Source: Molanna angustata | Taxonomy: Eukaryota; Arthropoda; Insecta; Trichoptera; Molannidae | Assembly: GCA_963576475.1 (NCBI GenBank) | Contig: OY754987.1 | Span: forward strand, 8,066,036-8,130,035 | Length of the DNA stretch: 64,000 nt | Direction: 5' to 3' | Part shown: positions 52,740 to 63,540 of the stretch, piece by piece | Layout of the letters: each line of letters begins with the position of its first letter | Numbering within the stretch: position 1 is the stretch's first letter | Position numbers and translations under genes: made by a program | Notes under the pieces: generated by a model | What the model was told of the DNA's origin: nothing | The model's database searches: none | The model's input: the letters and a program-made list of their open reading frames with translations, nothing else

Positions 52740-53400
52740 TAATAAAAAAAATGTTATAATAATTATTCGATGTTAAAAATCATACAATCCTCAGAGATAC
52801 ATCATTGTACCTCCCCGATAGTATTTTATAATACTTGTAAATACTTATTTCTTTCGAAACCTTCCGAGAATCTTCCACTGGTTCAAAAAATGATCATCCA
52901 GCAAGCTGTGTATGCATGAAAAGGCTGTGGCGCTTTTATCCCAAATGGTAATCTTATTTCTCTCCGGGGATTGCCCCCGGGGAGAAATTGGGTATTTTTT
53001 GGGGGAGATGTTTTATCAAAAGATTACAATAATGTATATATTTATATACCTGTCTCGATGTTATTATTATTATTATTATATCGGCAATACTTTATATTGC
53101 CACAACAGTGTAACGAAGAAGGAGAGGGTTTTTTGTCGATTTTTAGTCGTCCTTTTGTACGTATGTAAATCGTGGACTAAAGATATTTGTAAAAGAGGTG
53201 AGTATAAGTTTTTGTATAGTGATGGGATATCGTAAATTCCAGACTGAGACCAGGATGATCATGGAGTAGATCAGGGCTGGGAAAGAGATTCAGAAGTTGA
53301 ATGTGAACGGCGGAGGGAGACCATTCATTGAGTTATCGAGTGTAACCGCTATCATCAGTCATGATGCCAAAGAGGAAAAAGAAGAATAAGTCAAAAATAT
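52740..53400. other. Spacer with weak LINE debris
   Basis: The 107-codon plus frame at 52912-53235 has no recognisable similarity. Near 53270-53390 'gatcagggctgggaaagagattcag' and 'cgctatcatcagtcatgatgcc' look like a decayed LINE 3' end. Confidence 0.35.
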
Positions 53401-53409
53401 TTTATATTA

Positions 53410-53985
53410 TTGACAATTTTTAAACATCTCAATAGAGACGAAGTTGAAATATAATAGAAGAACCAGGAACTCGAGGGCTTACGACCTGTCATCGGCTGGT
53501 TTACGTGAAAATTCTATATATTTCAATAATGAGATACAAATCGTATGAAAATGAGACATTTTTACTATCGCTATCAATGAAATAACGAAGAAACCTTTTT
53601 GTAACGACATTCATTGAGGAGTTGTTGTTTTTTGTAAACAATGAAAGCAACAATCGTTGTCGATGGATGTCGTTACAAAAAAGGTTTCTTCGTTATTTCA
53701 GAGATGGCGTTGATAAAAATTTCTCATTTTCATACGATTTGTATCTCATTATTGAAATATATAGAACTTTCAATAATTACATTGATAAGGGAACTCAATA
53801 AGAAGGCACAATTGGTGAACGTACAAGCGCATAAAGTGATCACGTAAACCAGTCGATGACAGGTCGTATGCCCTGTAGGTGCCTCGAGTTCCTGGTTCTT
53901 CTATAATATTCCAACTTCGTCTCTATTGAGTTGTTGAAAAATTGTCATTAAACATTATTGACTCCCGACACGGAAAAATCCAATT
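53410..53985 (+). mobile_element. Hairpin family H, copy h
   Basis: The left arm (about 53420-53635) carries 'catctcaatagagacgaagttg' and 'ggcttacgacctgtcatcgg'. The right arm (about 53640-53940) carries 'gtgatcacgtaaaccagtcg' and 'cttcgtctctattgag'. The tail 'gactcccgacacggaaaaatccaa' is cut short and replaced by poly-T. The left arm lacks the core GCGCAAGCGC segment. Confidence 0.8.
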
Positions 53986-54361
53986 TTTTTTTTTGTTTAC
54001 TGGCAATTCACCCTAGAGAGAGTGGTGTTTGCCCTGGCGAAAATATCATAATTTGGTTTAATTTGTTGAAATTAAATGAATTAAAGTTGGATGTTACTCC
54101 GTTAAGTAGGTAATATTTTTATTAATTTAAAATTTTAAATAGACATTATAATATTACACCAACATAGTTAACTAGTGTCTTTCTATGGCTCTGAAATAAA
54201 AATCACGCCAGAGATTGGATTTATGATAGGTATTATAGCGGACATTAGGACCTGGTTAATCTATTTTGTGTGAGCCCATAATATGTTTGTTGAGGTAATG
54301 ATTGTGAGTGCAGAAAGTTGAGATTGTGTACCTACATATTTAGTGTGGAACGGGAAAAATC

Positions 54362-54640
54362 ACCTGGTTCATAATTGCATATAATTGTCAATAAAAATTG
54401 AAAACTGCTAGCCCTAGAACAGGATTTCCTAGTTGGACAGCATTATAAATATGGTGTGATAAAAGGTAAATAATTAAAATATGACATATTGATTGAGGAT
54501 ATGCAAGTTATTTTAACCAGATTAAAATAAAATGAAATGTTGGAAGATATACGGTTGAAGCAATTGAAAAATAAATGGTCAAGAGTCTCCTCCTCCTGAC
54601 CACACTCACAAACCGGACTATTAAATGTTTAATGACTGTT
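54362..54640 (-). pseudogene. LINE ORF2 C-terminus with Cys/His cluster
   Basis: Minus frame: SPVCECGQEEETLDHLFFNC, then RISSNISFYFNLVK and YFNYLPFITPYL, then a Thr/Arg-rich end and stops. CxC.....E..DH...C is the cluster that follows RNase H in I-like LINEs. The 3' end is shared with 7453-7600. Confidence 0.6.
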
Positions 54641-54689
54641 AATCCAATGTTTGCCTATAATATATGCAACTTTTAAAAAAAATATTCGA

Positions 54690-55070
54690 TTCAAAAATAT
54701 TTGTTTTATTCATCAGAAGATATTTCTTTCCATTTTTTAACTTACATACTTCCCATTTATTTCCCTATTCTTGTAGTTAGTCATATCTCCTCTCCTTTTT
54801 TTTCCCTTCCCTCCCATAGTGTTGTAACAGGTTTTATCTATGATTTGTTAAATTTACATTGATGTACATATTTTTATTCTTCTTACTTTCTTGTGTTTAA
54901 ATGTAATATGTTTATGGTTTTATATATATTTTCTTTTTTGTACATGTACCATTTTGTCTTATAACTGCCACAGATGGTTGTCTGGAAGAAATTTCCATTA
55001 GGCAATAAGTCCGCCATTTGTACTAGCTATTAAGTAATGTACAATAAAGTGTTGAAATAAATAAATATGG
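54690..55070 (+). mobile_element. CR1/Jockey-like LINE 3' UTR (shares the SINE B tail)
   Basis: T-rich UTR with 'ttttttgtacatgtaccatttt', then 'gatggttgtctggaagaaat', 'ttccattaggcaataagtccgcc', and the end 'acaataaagtgttgaaataaataaat'. It is the same 3' end as at 17.2 and 59.6 kb. No coding part remains. Confidence 0.65.
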
Positions 55071-55404
55071 CAATTCTTTTCCAATCTTCTTAAAATAGTT
55101 TTGAGATATTTTTGTTTGGACGAATAGATAAATTGATTTGCCATTTGACAAAATATAATGTTTCATGTCCACGTTTTTAGACTACACAACAACTTTATGA
55201 TTGATATTGTCAGGTGGATCATGTTAATCTGTTATAAAGTCAATATTATTGTTTATTTTTTTTATCGTTTGGATTCTTTACTGGATTTTATGGTTTATTA
55301 ATAGCTATGATCATATTTTTGTCCATGCTGTTAGTGTTAGGTCATGATCAGAGACGAAAAACCATTGAATCACGAAAGATTAGTTTCCTAATTAATAATA
55401 TATT

Positions 55405-55552
55405 ATGACGAGCAGAGTTTTATAGATAGTGATGATCAGAGTTCTATAGATATTGAGATCGGAGTCCTATAGACAATGGTGAGCAGAGATCTTTAGACAG
55501 CGATCGGAGTTCTATAGACAGTGATGAGTAGAGATCAAGAGTTCTATAGACA
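55405..55552 (+). repeat. Minisatellite of about 25 bp, six units
   Basis: Units of 'gatgagcagagttctatagacagt' with variants. They become irregular toward the right end. Confidence 0.8.
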
Positions 55553-55609
55553 GTGATTTTTTTTGGGATTTGTTGTTCCTAGACACAAGTATAAAACATG
55601 ATAAGTAAA

Positions 55610-56365
55610 AAATAATAACACAAAGTAATAACATACATTTGCGACGTGGCTATTTCAAATTATAGTAGATAAATTATAAAATCATTTGATGAAAAAAAAT
55701 AGGAAATTCACCGTTTTATGTAACGAGACAAAAAGACTTTGGTATTCTCGTAAAATAATAATATTACCATTGAATGATTCGGCGGATATTTTGTGGTAGT
55801 TAATATAAGCCATTTTTGAAATATAAATTAGCTATAAACCACTTGTTTTTTAAGTCACTTCGACACGCCGGTCGATGGAAGGACAGCGCTTCCGAAACAT
55901 TACAACAAAAACAAGTGGTTTATAGCTAATTTATATTTCAAAAATGGTGAGTAATATTACCGTTCATTATGTCAGCCTCTGGCATTATATCAAAATCGTT
56001 AAGCCGTTAGAAATTTTAGATTAATCGAAAAAAAATATAGTAAAAATCGGTAGTAGAATACACTTAGAATCGTTAAAGATTTTTTAAACGTTAATAATCA
56101 GGAATCATTAGGGTTGATAGGTAGTATAGCGACCTCCTCAGAGCCTAATCCTTTCATGTGTTAAGTATCTGGATGAGTGAATTATTCCCAATTGAAAGTT
56201 TTATCGGTTTGTTTGTTGTATTTTATTTTGGTATTAAATAATTCACAATTTACGCGTTGATCTGCTAATTCTTTTGAGAAGTGTATAATGGTAATAATAA
56301 TAATTGAGTGTTAGTATTTGTAGTATTTAATTGTTAATAATATCATAAATATTGGCCATCGCTTA
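55610..56365 (+). pseudogene. R4/Dong-type LINE 3' part with an inserted hairpin
   Basis: Plus strand: TYICDVAI, then a frame-broken IIKSFDEK and 'acaaaaagactttggtattctcg' before the insert. After 55951 come 'gtaatattaccgttcattatg', 'ctctggcattatatc' and the family 3' end 'atagcgacctcctcagagcc', 'ctggatgagtgaattattccc', 'aatatcataaatattggcc'. It is colinear with the minus-strand copy at 5630-6200. No intact domain remains. Confidence 0.6.
55769..55951 (+). mobile_element. 183-bp insert with inverted repeats and a hammerhead-like core
   Basis: TAATATTACC is present on both sides (55759-55768, 55952-55961) within the LINE sentence. The insert contains 40-bp inverted arms ('catttttgaaatataaattagctataaacc' and its complement). 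The loop holds 'cgacacgccggtcgatggaagg' then 'acagcgcttccgaaac', with stem GGAAG/CTTCC before GAAAC. This resembles the hammerhead-bearing ends of Penelope-like elements, though the CUGANGA box is imperfect. Confidence 0.5.
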
Positions 56366-56369
56366 AAAA

Positions 56370-57005
56370 AAATTAAATCCTAATTGTAAATAGGTTTACT
56401 GTGAGGCAGCGGGTGAGAATAGTGCTTCCACTATTTTCTAATATCATCATTTTCATGTGTCCCGTAAGAGCCGGATAGTCGAAAATAACCACATGCAAAA
56501 TAACAAATCCCATAGTTCAGGATAATGAAGATTACCGTGTATTTTGAATATTGCCTTTTTAGGTGAGACTAAACGAGAACGAATAGAAGTTATGTATTGA
56601 TTTTCCAAACGATTCAGTTAAAAGTTATCATGAATTTAAATTTTCAATTGAAGTGTTGTACATCCCTGGTTTCGTTAAATAACCAAACTATGTTTTCTGA
56701 CACATGTTTACTGTTCCTTGTCATTTTTATGCTTTTCATATCTATCTCGAATAAATGAATCAATTTTAATTTTCTATTTATAACAACCACAAGATAATAT
56801 TATTTCTGCATTCATATTAAATTAGTCGTTAGGTAACTAACTGTAAATATTTTCTGCAAACATCAAAGTAGGATCTCGTGTGGTTCAAGGTGAAAAGAAC
56901 ACGATAACCTTTATCTTCTGTTTCTTCTACATGACCTTTATTGTCTCCTGCTTCTTCTTTCGATAGGTCTGCAATATGTTGCTACGTGAATGTCTGTCTC
57001 AATAG
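56370..57005. other. Spacer without recognised features
   Basis: No repeat or coding similarity seen. Confidence 0.4.
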
Positions 57006-57011
57006 CTATAA

Positions 57012-57270
57012 CTAGTTGCATGTAACACATGAGATCCAACTATATATTTCAAACACATGGGGTAGAGAAAATGGAACGCCACATTTTTCAATCTTGAAAT
57101 AGATTCATTGCCTTATCAACATGCATGCATAGGTATTATTATTACTATTTGCATGTTGAAGAATATGTACCAAACTATTAATACATGAACACAAATTAAT
57201 AAACATTTTAAGATATTTTGTTTTCTATATAAAACATGTAGGTATGTATGTATGTATGTCAGGATAGAAA
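57012..57270 (-). mobile_element. Helitron-like family L, 3' end fragment
   Basis: Plus strand: 'ctagttgcatgtaacacatgagatccaact', then about 110 bp with 'atggaacgccacatttttcaatcttg' (also at 22.6 kb), then the family interior 'accaaactattaatac' and 'attttgttttctatataaaac'. It ends in (ATGT)n. Confidence 0.65.
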
Positions 57271-57284
57271 TATTAACATTGTAG

Positions 57285-57330
57285 AAAACGAAAAACGAAA
57301 ACGAAACGAAACGAAACGAAACGAAATAAA
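57285..57330 (+). repeat. (ACGAA)n microsatellite
   Basis: Short run of AAACGAAACGAA units. Confidence 0.85.
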
Positions 57331-57334
57331 TAAT

Positions 57335-58490
57335 AATCCGTAAACTGTCAGATGTGTACCCACGACCATGTTAATAACACTCCGAAAAAATAAAACACAT
57401 GATGTTTGGCTTATAAACCGGCAATCATTGAATTATTTGTACATACATACATTTAATAAATTAAATGAAATATAAAATGTTTATTTTCAAGAAGACATTA
57501 TTTAACATTCAAGAAGGTTCAATATAATTAGCACCCAATAAATCAGCTGTAAACATTCCGAAATTTAACGATTTTTCTTGTATCTATGTATACTACGTGT
57601 ATTTACTATGGGGAAGCCATCTTGTCGAAACAATTTAAATGCAATAAAAATGTCACGTTAAATTTATATGACGTGTAAATTGGTCATTAAATTATGTAAT
57701 TATTTGTTTTACATGCTAATAAAATGAGATAGGTCGTACTGTGACGAATTAAACAACATAAGTTAGTCGAAATATTTACTGGTCAAAATCTGAAACTTTT
57801 TTTACTCTGTTCAGTTTTCATTTTTAATAACACGCTTATAATTAACTTCACCCGTCTGTCTGTACTGGAATTTAGAAATCGATTCTTAACTAACTTTTCA
57901 AGTATTGAAAGGTCTGAACTTTTAAGAATTTTTGTATTCACGATGAAAATGCATATTAAAACTTCAGCTTGATAAATATTTTTTTTCAAACAATTTAACA
58001 ATTTTGTATTTAATACAAAGAAAACATCCTTATTAAGTTAAACAATTATTATTTTCATTTATTTTACTTTTAAATAACATATATTGTTAAATAAACACAC
58101 GCGTCGACTTTATTTACAGTTTATTAATAAATACAGTAATTAGAAATTATGAGTGAAGTACAATAATAGTATAATAGATGTACCACAACGTGAGAGCACT
58201 ATATCATCGATCAATACACGATCAATCAACCCCCGGCCTTACACCAGACACTCCTTAATATCAATCTCCCTACTCCCGAAGAATGCCGATCTCCTTTTCG
58301 TGCAAACTCGTAAAATGCTATAAAGATTGCCTGTTGAAAGGCGCAACATCAATTTATTACATTTATAATAATTATTTAAAAAGACGATCGGCTCATGACA
58401 ATTATTTAAAATTAACATTGTAATTATTGTAATATAGTAGTCGTTCATCTACAACAACACTTTACTTCAGTTCTTGATAGATATATAATT
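57335..58490. other. AT-rich spacer
   Basis: Nothing recognised. The frames at 57783-58001 and 58239-58448 (minus) show no similarity. Confidence 0.4.
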
Positions 58491-58509
58491 AATAAATAAA
58501 TAATAAACA

Positions 58510-58918
58510 GATTTTTAATTATCTCAATAGAGACGAAATTGGAATATTTATTGTAGGAGAACCGGGAAATCAAGGCACTTACAGGGCTTACGACATGTCA
58601 TCGGCTGGTTTACGTGATCACTTTATGCGCTTGCGCAACGTTCACCAATTATGCCTTTTTAATGTTCACCAATTATGTTTTTATGCCTCATTAAAAAGGC
58701 ATAATTGGTGAACGTTGCGCAAGCGCATAAAGTGATCACGTAAACCAGCCGATGACAGGTCGTAAGCCCTGTAAGTGCCTTGATTTCCCGGTTCTCCTAC
58801 AATAAATATTCCAATTTCGTCTCTATTGAGATAATTAAAAATCTGTTAAAAAATATCTTTGACTCCCGACAGGGGAAAAAATCCAATGTTTGCGCATATG
58901 CAATAATAAAAATATTCG
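58510..58918 (+). mobile_element. Hairpin family H, copy i (short arms, target duplication)
   Basis: The left arm is about 58510-58680 and the right arm about 58687-58850, joined by 'gcctttttaatgttcaccaattatgtttttatgcctcatt'. The tail 'gactcccgacagg' to 'atattcg' follows the right arm only. Direct repeats AAATAATAAACA lie at 58498-58509 and 58919-58930. The insertion split the TTATTATT tail of the minus-strand family B SINE. The left end is truncated a few bases further in than copies e and g. Confidence 0.88.
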
Positions 58919-59112
58919 AAATAATAAACACTTCTTTGCACCCGGCGCAACTGGCGAGTTTATTGCCATATGACAATTTCTTCCAACTAACCAGTGTTTT
59001 CAACCCAGAGAAGCGATATTTGCGTGAAATCAATTTGAATAATTTCTCTTCTGCTGTGGATCGAACCCAGGACGCCCGCACAGAAACCAAACGGCTTACC
59101 AACTGTGCCATG
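58919..59112 (-). mobile_element. tRNA-derived SINE, family B, reverse copy
   Basis: Minus strand: 'ccatggcacagttggtaagcc', B box GGTTCGATCCACAG, body 'tttcacgcaaatatcgcttctctggg', 3' domain 'ggttagttggaagaaattgtcatatggcaataaactcgcc', and a tail beyond hairpin element i. Confidence 0.85.
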
Positions 59113-59219
59113 GTTTATCTGGTTTTTAATTCCCGTTGGAATGCTATTTCATTAACATTTTGCTTATACCTATTTATTTATAAATATAAATAAAAAAATA
59201 TATAAGTACCGTTAGTTTC

Positions 59220-59320
59220 ACTGAATTTCGCACTCCCTTATAATTCATCCGATTGCGATGAAACTTTGGGGATTTGTTCAGCGCACACTCGAAGAGGTTT
59301 CTGAATTTTTATTCAGTTAT
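59220..59320 (+). repeat. Fragment related to the 3.3-kb element
   Basis: 'cttataattcatccgattgcgatgaaactttggggatttgt' and 'gcgcacactcgaagaggtttctg' resemble 3350-3410. Probably a Helitron-like internal fragment. Confidence 0.45.
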
Positions 59321-59389
59321 TTTTATTTGTTTTAATCTCAAACAATAATTTATATATTTATTTAAGGGTCACATTATACAGTCTTCTTA

Positions 59390-59650
59390 ACAAATAGCAG
59401 ACAATAACATTGATATTTGTTTAATTTTCATAGGTGTACATATTTTAATTATTTTAATTTTTTTGTATAAAAATGTCATATGTTTATATGTAGTTTTATG
59501 TAGGTTTTCTTTTTTTTTTGTACATGTACCACTTTCACCCATAATTATAACCGATGGTTGTCTGGAAGAAACTGCCACTAGGCAATAAGTCCGCCATTTG
59601 TACTGGTAAATAAATTATGTACGATAAAGTGTTAAAATAAATAAATAAAC
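59390..59650 (+). mobile_element. CR1/Jockey-like LINE 3' UTR
   Basis: 'ttttgtacatgtaccactttc', 'gatggttgtctggaagaaactgcc', 'actaggcaataagtccgcc', then 'acgataaagtgttaaaataaataaataaa'. The intact hairpin TTGCC/GGCAA is partly degraded here (CTGCC). It shares this 3' end with SINE family B. Confidence 0.65.
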
Positions 59651-59784
59651 ATTATCCACAGATGATGATCATTAAATAATTGCAAAGGAAAGTATAACAT
59701 TTGAACCAAAAATTAATAATAATAATAAAATTATTTTAATTTATAAAATAGATAATCTTTAATATAATGAAATCGACTTCAAAA

Positions 59785-60260
59785 TGAATGTGTGTCAAGA
59801 TAGAAAAAAAGTATCATTCGGTTCTCTCTTCCTACCCCCATTAGGGACATATTGTGATGGTATGTATGTGTGTAGTAATATTATCTTTCATATAATTCGC
59901 CTAAACAATTATACGTGTTATACAGATTGCAGACGCCTTTGGATATTGAAGAGTTTGATTTTTTCTCATGTATCATCAGAGCATGAAACTTATATGTGTG
60001 ATCACCCCTAAAGCATTCCCTTCCTATTAAAAAATAATTTATATCGGAAAATATGCCAAAGAAAATGCTTAAATGAAAATTGAAGAGTTTTATAATTTTC
60101 TTATGGATCCCATGATTGATTAGATCTTGACCAAATTATGTGTATTAATAATTAATTATTATATGTGTATTAATCCAACTATTGATTTGTTCAAGAGAAT
60201 CCATTTCTCTTAACATATCGACAAAGTATCAAGCCAAGATACGCGAGATTTGTATGCAGG
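59785..60260 (+). mobile_element. Decayed family L and associated repeat fragments
   Basis: Left: 'gtcaagatag' and 'cattagggacatattgtgatggtatgta', like family L's interior in reverse. Middle (about 60010-60125): the repeat also at 30489-30612. Right (60174-60260): 'tccaactattgatttgttca', 'gagaatccatttctctt' and 'aagccaagatacgcg', a diverged family L 5' end in plus orientation. Confidence 0.5.
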
Positions 60261-60499
60261 GTCTATATTATAATCGGTGTCTGAAAAAGTTTAAACAATC
60301 TCGAAAATTTTGAATAATTTGGCCTATTCATTCATACATTTCCCGCCCACAGAAATATCCCATCTATCACGCACGGTCGCTAATCACCATAAACTATTGA
60401 GTATAATAATTTGATATTGGCTATGTATACAAACAGAATGTTTTTTTTTGTCCCGTGCGAATCATCTCCGATGATAGATGTCTTTGTGATGTCCGCCAT

Positions 60500-60560
60500 T
60501 TTTAAATGTCATTTTGGCACAGACGACGGCGCGGCCGGTGCGGCGGTAAATGAATATTAA
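60500..60560. promoter_or_regulatory. CpG-rich patch
   Basis: 'cagacgacggcgcggccggtgcggcgg' within AT-rich DNA, preceded by 'gtccgccatttttaaatgtc'. Undermethylated CpG-rich patches can mark insect promoters, but no exon is recognised nearby. Confidence 0.25.
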
Positions 60561-60739
60561 TCGATATATCGAATCGGCTTGGACTGGTGTTGCCATACCG
60601 AAAACATAATATTAGTATATAGCTATTTATTAAATATTCGCAAATGTTGTGTGGGGCTAAATAAAGATCTTGGCCAGCGGATAAAATGTTATTCATCCGA
60701 ACGCGTGGGCCATAGATCATGAAATTACCGATGGTTTTT

Positions 60740-61110
60740 TTTTTAACATTTCACTTATAACGTAAAAGTAGATACAAAGAGGAGGCAGGAACTTGGCGAC
60801 AATCCATGGATGATGCCATCCGAAAGCGCATCGTGTATTGTCTGAGCTAACCCACGTGGAAAACACTGAACAGACTAAGGGTTGGGGATGACTATGTGCA
60901 AGAGTAACCAGCAGAGGTGGGGCTTTTTGGATGGGAAGGACACGAGCTGCGACTGCAGGAAGGTGCAGAGTGATTCTCACTTATTACAATGCCCGCTGAT
61001 GCAAAATGCATGTAATGTGAATGATCTATTGATGGCAAGTAACAAAGCGATATACCTACGTCGCTGCATACTGGAGCGGCAAGGCCTAAAGTCCGGACCC
61101 GATAAGTAAG
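60740..61110 (+). pseudogene. LINE ORF2 C-terminal remnant with Cys/His cluster
   Basis: The plus frames give RQELGDNPWMMPSE; then, after stops, SNQQRWGFLDGKDTSCDCRK, VQSDSHLLQCPLM, VNDLLMASNKAIYL and stop. 'W.F.D...CDC...Q.D.HLLQC' is the closing zinc-like cluster of I/Jockey-like LINE ORF2. The 75-codon frame at 60882-61109 holds the cluster; the rest is broken. Confidence 0.6.
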
Positions 61111-61114
61111 TAAA

Positions 61115-62570
61115 TAGGTACAAAGTAATAAATTGATTCGTATAAAATCATGTTAGTCTAATTTAAAGAACTTCCGAAATGAAAACACTGAGATTCATAA
61201 TCAGAAACACATTATTACTCGTATTAATTTCTTAAAGAAGCCTTAGGTCTTAAAATATACATTGAAGGCTATTTCGTTAGTCAGAGTGCGAGGCCTACGA
61301 TATACTGCACACGCTGGTGAATCTCTGTGAATGAATTACGAACATAGTGCTATAGCACTATAATAGTATTGAATTTGTGTGATACAGTATTGAATTTGTA
61401 TCAACCGGGTGACGTTTATACGCAACGTTAACTTTAGTGTGAAGTATTTTGATAAGTATAAAAACTGTGAAAATGTAAAATATATGTAGTGCATTACGTT
61501 GGTTATTTATTTAACAAATTGATAACTATTTTACATACACAAATCGATCAAAGAGTTTTAAATTTTGGCACGTGCTAACATTTCAATGGCAGCCGGTACA
61601 CTACGTTATTTTTATATCATTTGTCCCTTTGACTGATTTAGTAAATTTCATTTAAATTTATTTTTTGTTTTAAATTAAATTTTGCCTTTTGAAATTACTT
61701 GACGATTTCTATAAAACTTATTTAATTCAAAAGAAGTATTTTGTTTATAATATTTATGTTATGTCAAATTATAAATAGTCAATTAATTAATATTGGGTTA
61801 TTATTGATTTGGTATATTTTTGATAATCGGCATTCATTTACCATAATTTTATTTTTGATGGTATTTGAAAGCAATTGGACATTAAAAGCGTGATTTTACA
61901 AAGAAAAAAAAAACATTAATATTTACGTTTTGAAGATAGTTTTGTAAGTAAAGAAAGATTTAATTGTTTGACAAAGACAAGTTCTTATTTCACATTTTTA
62001 AAGCCCATTCAAAGATTTTTTTTATATACATCAGACTGAAGTGAAGTTGTCATATGCCATTAAAAAATTTAAAAAAAATTCGAAGTGTTCGGACAAAGTA
62101 ATTCATATGATACAGTTATATTAATTTTACGCAAATGAATGCAATCCAATGACATGTTTTAACAAGAATTGAACAAACATTTTGACATTGCGGAGATTTG
62201 AACAGGAATCAAAACAAATATTGGCAACAAACACGGCCGCCATTAGACACAGTACATTCAATATTAATGTCATTTTATTAAATTATTTTCTCATATCTTC
62301 ATTTACAATTCACACTGACCCATATATCAACGTCCATCTCTTAAGATCTGTCATAGTTCTAATATAATATCCTCTTCTGAATTTGTCTTAAGACGTATTA
62401 AATTTATGTGTCTTTGCGACCTTACATATTCGCCAAAATGTATTTACTTTGAAAGCGCGAAACTATGTATGACAGGATTAAGAATAGATAGCGGAATGTG
62501 TCGTGATTGGATTATTATTATTATAAACGTAAGGAATTGATACAGACATATTGAAGGAAGTTGTCAAATA
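61115..62570. other. AT-rich spacer
   Basis: No repeat family from elsewhere in the window and no coding similarity were seen. This could be genuine host intergenic or intronic DNA. Confidence 0.4.
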
Positions 62571-62584
62571 GATTATAATGTGCA

Positions 62585-62700
62585 ACTAGCAAATAAATGT
62601 TTATTTATTTATATATTTCATCTCAGAAAGCTACAGCTTTATGTAATGTATTTTACATTACATTATTTATATGAAAGTTGAACCAAAAATGCTTTCTTCA
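62585..62700 (-). mobile_element. LINE 3' tail fragment, reverse
   Basis: (AAAT)n-complement then 'ctcagaaagctacagc', matching 7255-7318 in opposite orientation. Also contains the local palindrome 'aatgtattttacatt'. Confidence 0.4.
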
Positions 62701-62889
62701 ATTTATATTAATGATTTCGCAATAATAGGTTACATAGTTAAAAATTCATACAATAATACTAATACATAATAAAACAAAATTGAAAAAGATAGATAAAAAT
62801 AAAAATATACATATATACAGTTAATGAGTATGTTTCAGAATAAGGAGGAGGGATCGTTAGTGAAAGATATGATATGATGTAAATATATC

Positions 62890-63440
62890 ACAGTAAATGA
62901 TATGATGCTTCTGTACAACGTTATAAATAATAATATCGACTGCCCCTCACCCTCAATACTCAATACCATTTCATTTAATATTCCTACTCGCAGAACTAGA
63001 CATACACATTTATTCCACCTTCCTTTTCATCGCACCAATTACGCACAAAACATGGCAATTCATAGAATGTGCGATACATACAATAACAGATTTCAAGAGT
63101 TTGACATCTTCCACCTCAGCTCCACAACATTCAAATACTCTTTACAAAAGAAGATCAATAACCGCTTATTATAGGAAACCTTGACGGCATTAATTCTCTT
63201 TTTTCTTTTTTTTCCTTTAAGTTGATTATTAAATTTTTAAATCATTGTAAACTTGAAATGTTGCTCTTACCTACATACCAACCTTTGATCATATTTTTTT
63301 GATTTTTTGCAAACTTGTATTATTTTATATTAATCATAACGACAAAATGTAATAGGCCTTAATGCTTGATGTTACTATTGTATTGTACTATGTCTTAACG
63401 CTGTTTTTTTTGTCTAAATTTTACCTAAATAAATAAATAA
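62890..63440 (+). pseudogene. Jockey-like LINE RT C-terminus and 3' UTR
   Basis: A 90-codon plus frame: MMLLYNVINNNIDCPSPSIL, then FNIPTRRTRHTHLFHLPFHR, TNYAQNMAIHRMCDTYNN, DIFHLSSTTFKYSLQKKI, stop at 63172. 'LL..V..N.ID...IL..I.F..P....R....F..P..RTNY......R.......' is the C-terminal tail of Jockey-like ORF2. The 3' UTR ends 'aaattttacctaaataaataaataa' near 63440. The RT core is missing. Confidence 0.65.
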
Positions 63441-63540
63441 GGAGATAGTGTTTTAGAGTTTAAGAACATCTTTATCTGTTTTTGGTAATGTTGTAAAGTG
63501 TCATGAAAAATATCTGTGTGTTTGTAATGTGTACCTATTA

